NCBI GenBank assembly: GCA_003222235.1
Contig: QHVD01000046.1
Coordinates: 1 to 5,076, forward strand
Reading direction: 5' to 3'
DNA from: Gemmatimonadota bacterium
Lineage (GTDB): Bacteria; Gemmatimonadota; Gemmatimonadetes; Gemmatimonadales; GWC2-71-9
Length of the DNA stretch: 5,076 nucleotides
A program made the position numbers and the translations under genes. The notes under the pieces were generated by a model. It worked only from the letters and a program-made list of their open reading frames with translations, ran no database searches and was not told the DNA's origin. Below, in pieces: positions 5,046-5,076 of the stretch; positions within the stretch are counted from its first letter, which is position 1, and each line of letters starts with the position of its first letter.

Positions 5046-5076
5046 CTACTGAATCAGATAAACCACGGTGAAGATG
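5046..5076 (-). CDS. ctaE: Cytochrome c oxidase subunit III, last codons only (cut by window edge)
   Basis: Only nine codons and a TAG are visible on the - strand, reading IFTVVYLIQ. This matches the end of the last transmembrane helix of subunit III, which in the family typically follows a WHFVDVVW motif and ends in a hydrophobic IF-V-YL pattern. The position directly upstream of subunit IV and CtaG reproduces the ctaE-ctaF-ctaG order of Bacillus. Subunit III is a multi-helix membrane subunit without redox centres that stabilises the oxidase core. The call rests on nine residues plus gene order, so it is good but not certain. Confidence 0.7.
   Translation of the reverse strand, partial: IFTVVYLIQ

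Overview
This is a high-GC bacterial window (strong G/C preference at third codon positions) that looks like an ordinary chromosomal region of an aerobic bacterium. The taxon cannot be fixed from sequence alone. A soil or sediment lineage such as Gemmatimonadota is my best guess, from the DnaK tail, the HtrA N-terminus and the caa3-type oxidase genes. The frame break in dnaK and the unsorted mix of genes suggest a metagenomic or draft contig.

Layout. Positions 1-939 (+) hold the C-terminal half of the chaperone DnaK, with a 2-nt deletion at about 432 that breaks the frame. After 24 nt follows htrA/degP (964-2535, +), a membrane-anchored periplasmic serine protease with two PDZ domains. Together they form a protein-quality-control pair. 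Facing it, with only 2 nt between the stop codons, is an unrecognised six-helix membrane protein (2538-3188, -). A 159-nt divergent intergenic region (3189-3347) carries two copies, in inverted orientation, of a GC-rich REP-like palindrome. From it an unrecognised four-helix membrane protein is read rightward (3348-3851, +).

The right end is the tail of a leftward cytochrome c oxidase operon of the Bacillus ctaE-ctaF-ctaG order: the last codons of subunit III (5046-5076), then subunit IV (4647-4997), then the caa3 assembly factor CtaG (3799-4650). Subunit IV and ctaG overlap by 4 nt (GTGA), inside a very G-rich stretch that could form a G-quadruplex. The 3' end of ctaG overlaps the four-helix gene tail-to-tail by 53 nt. 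The gap between subunits III and IV contains four tandem octamers, the last of which feeds into the ribosome binding site.

I see no RNA genes, CRISPR, insertion sequences, phage genes or defence systems, and no clear novel multi-gene system. The points worth a second look are small structures: the inverted palindrome pair, the octamer array, the G-tract at the ctaF/ctaG junction, the convergent overlap and the dnaK frame break.
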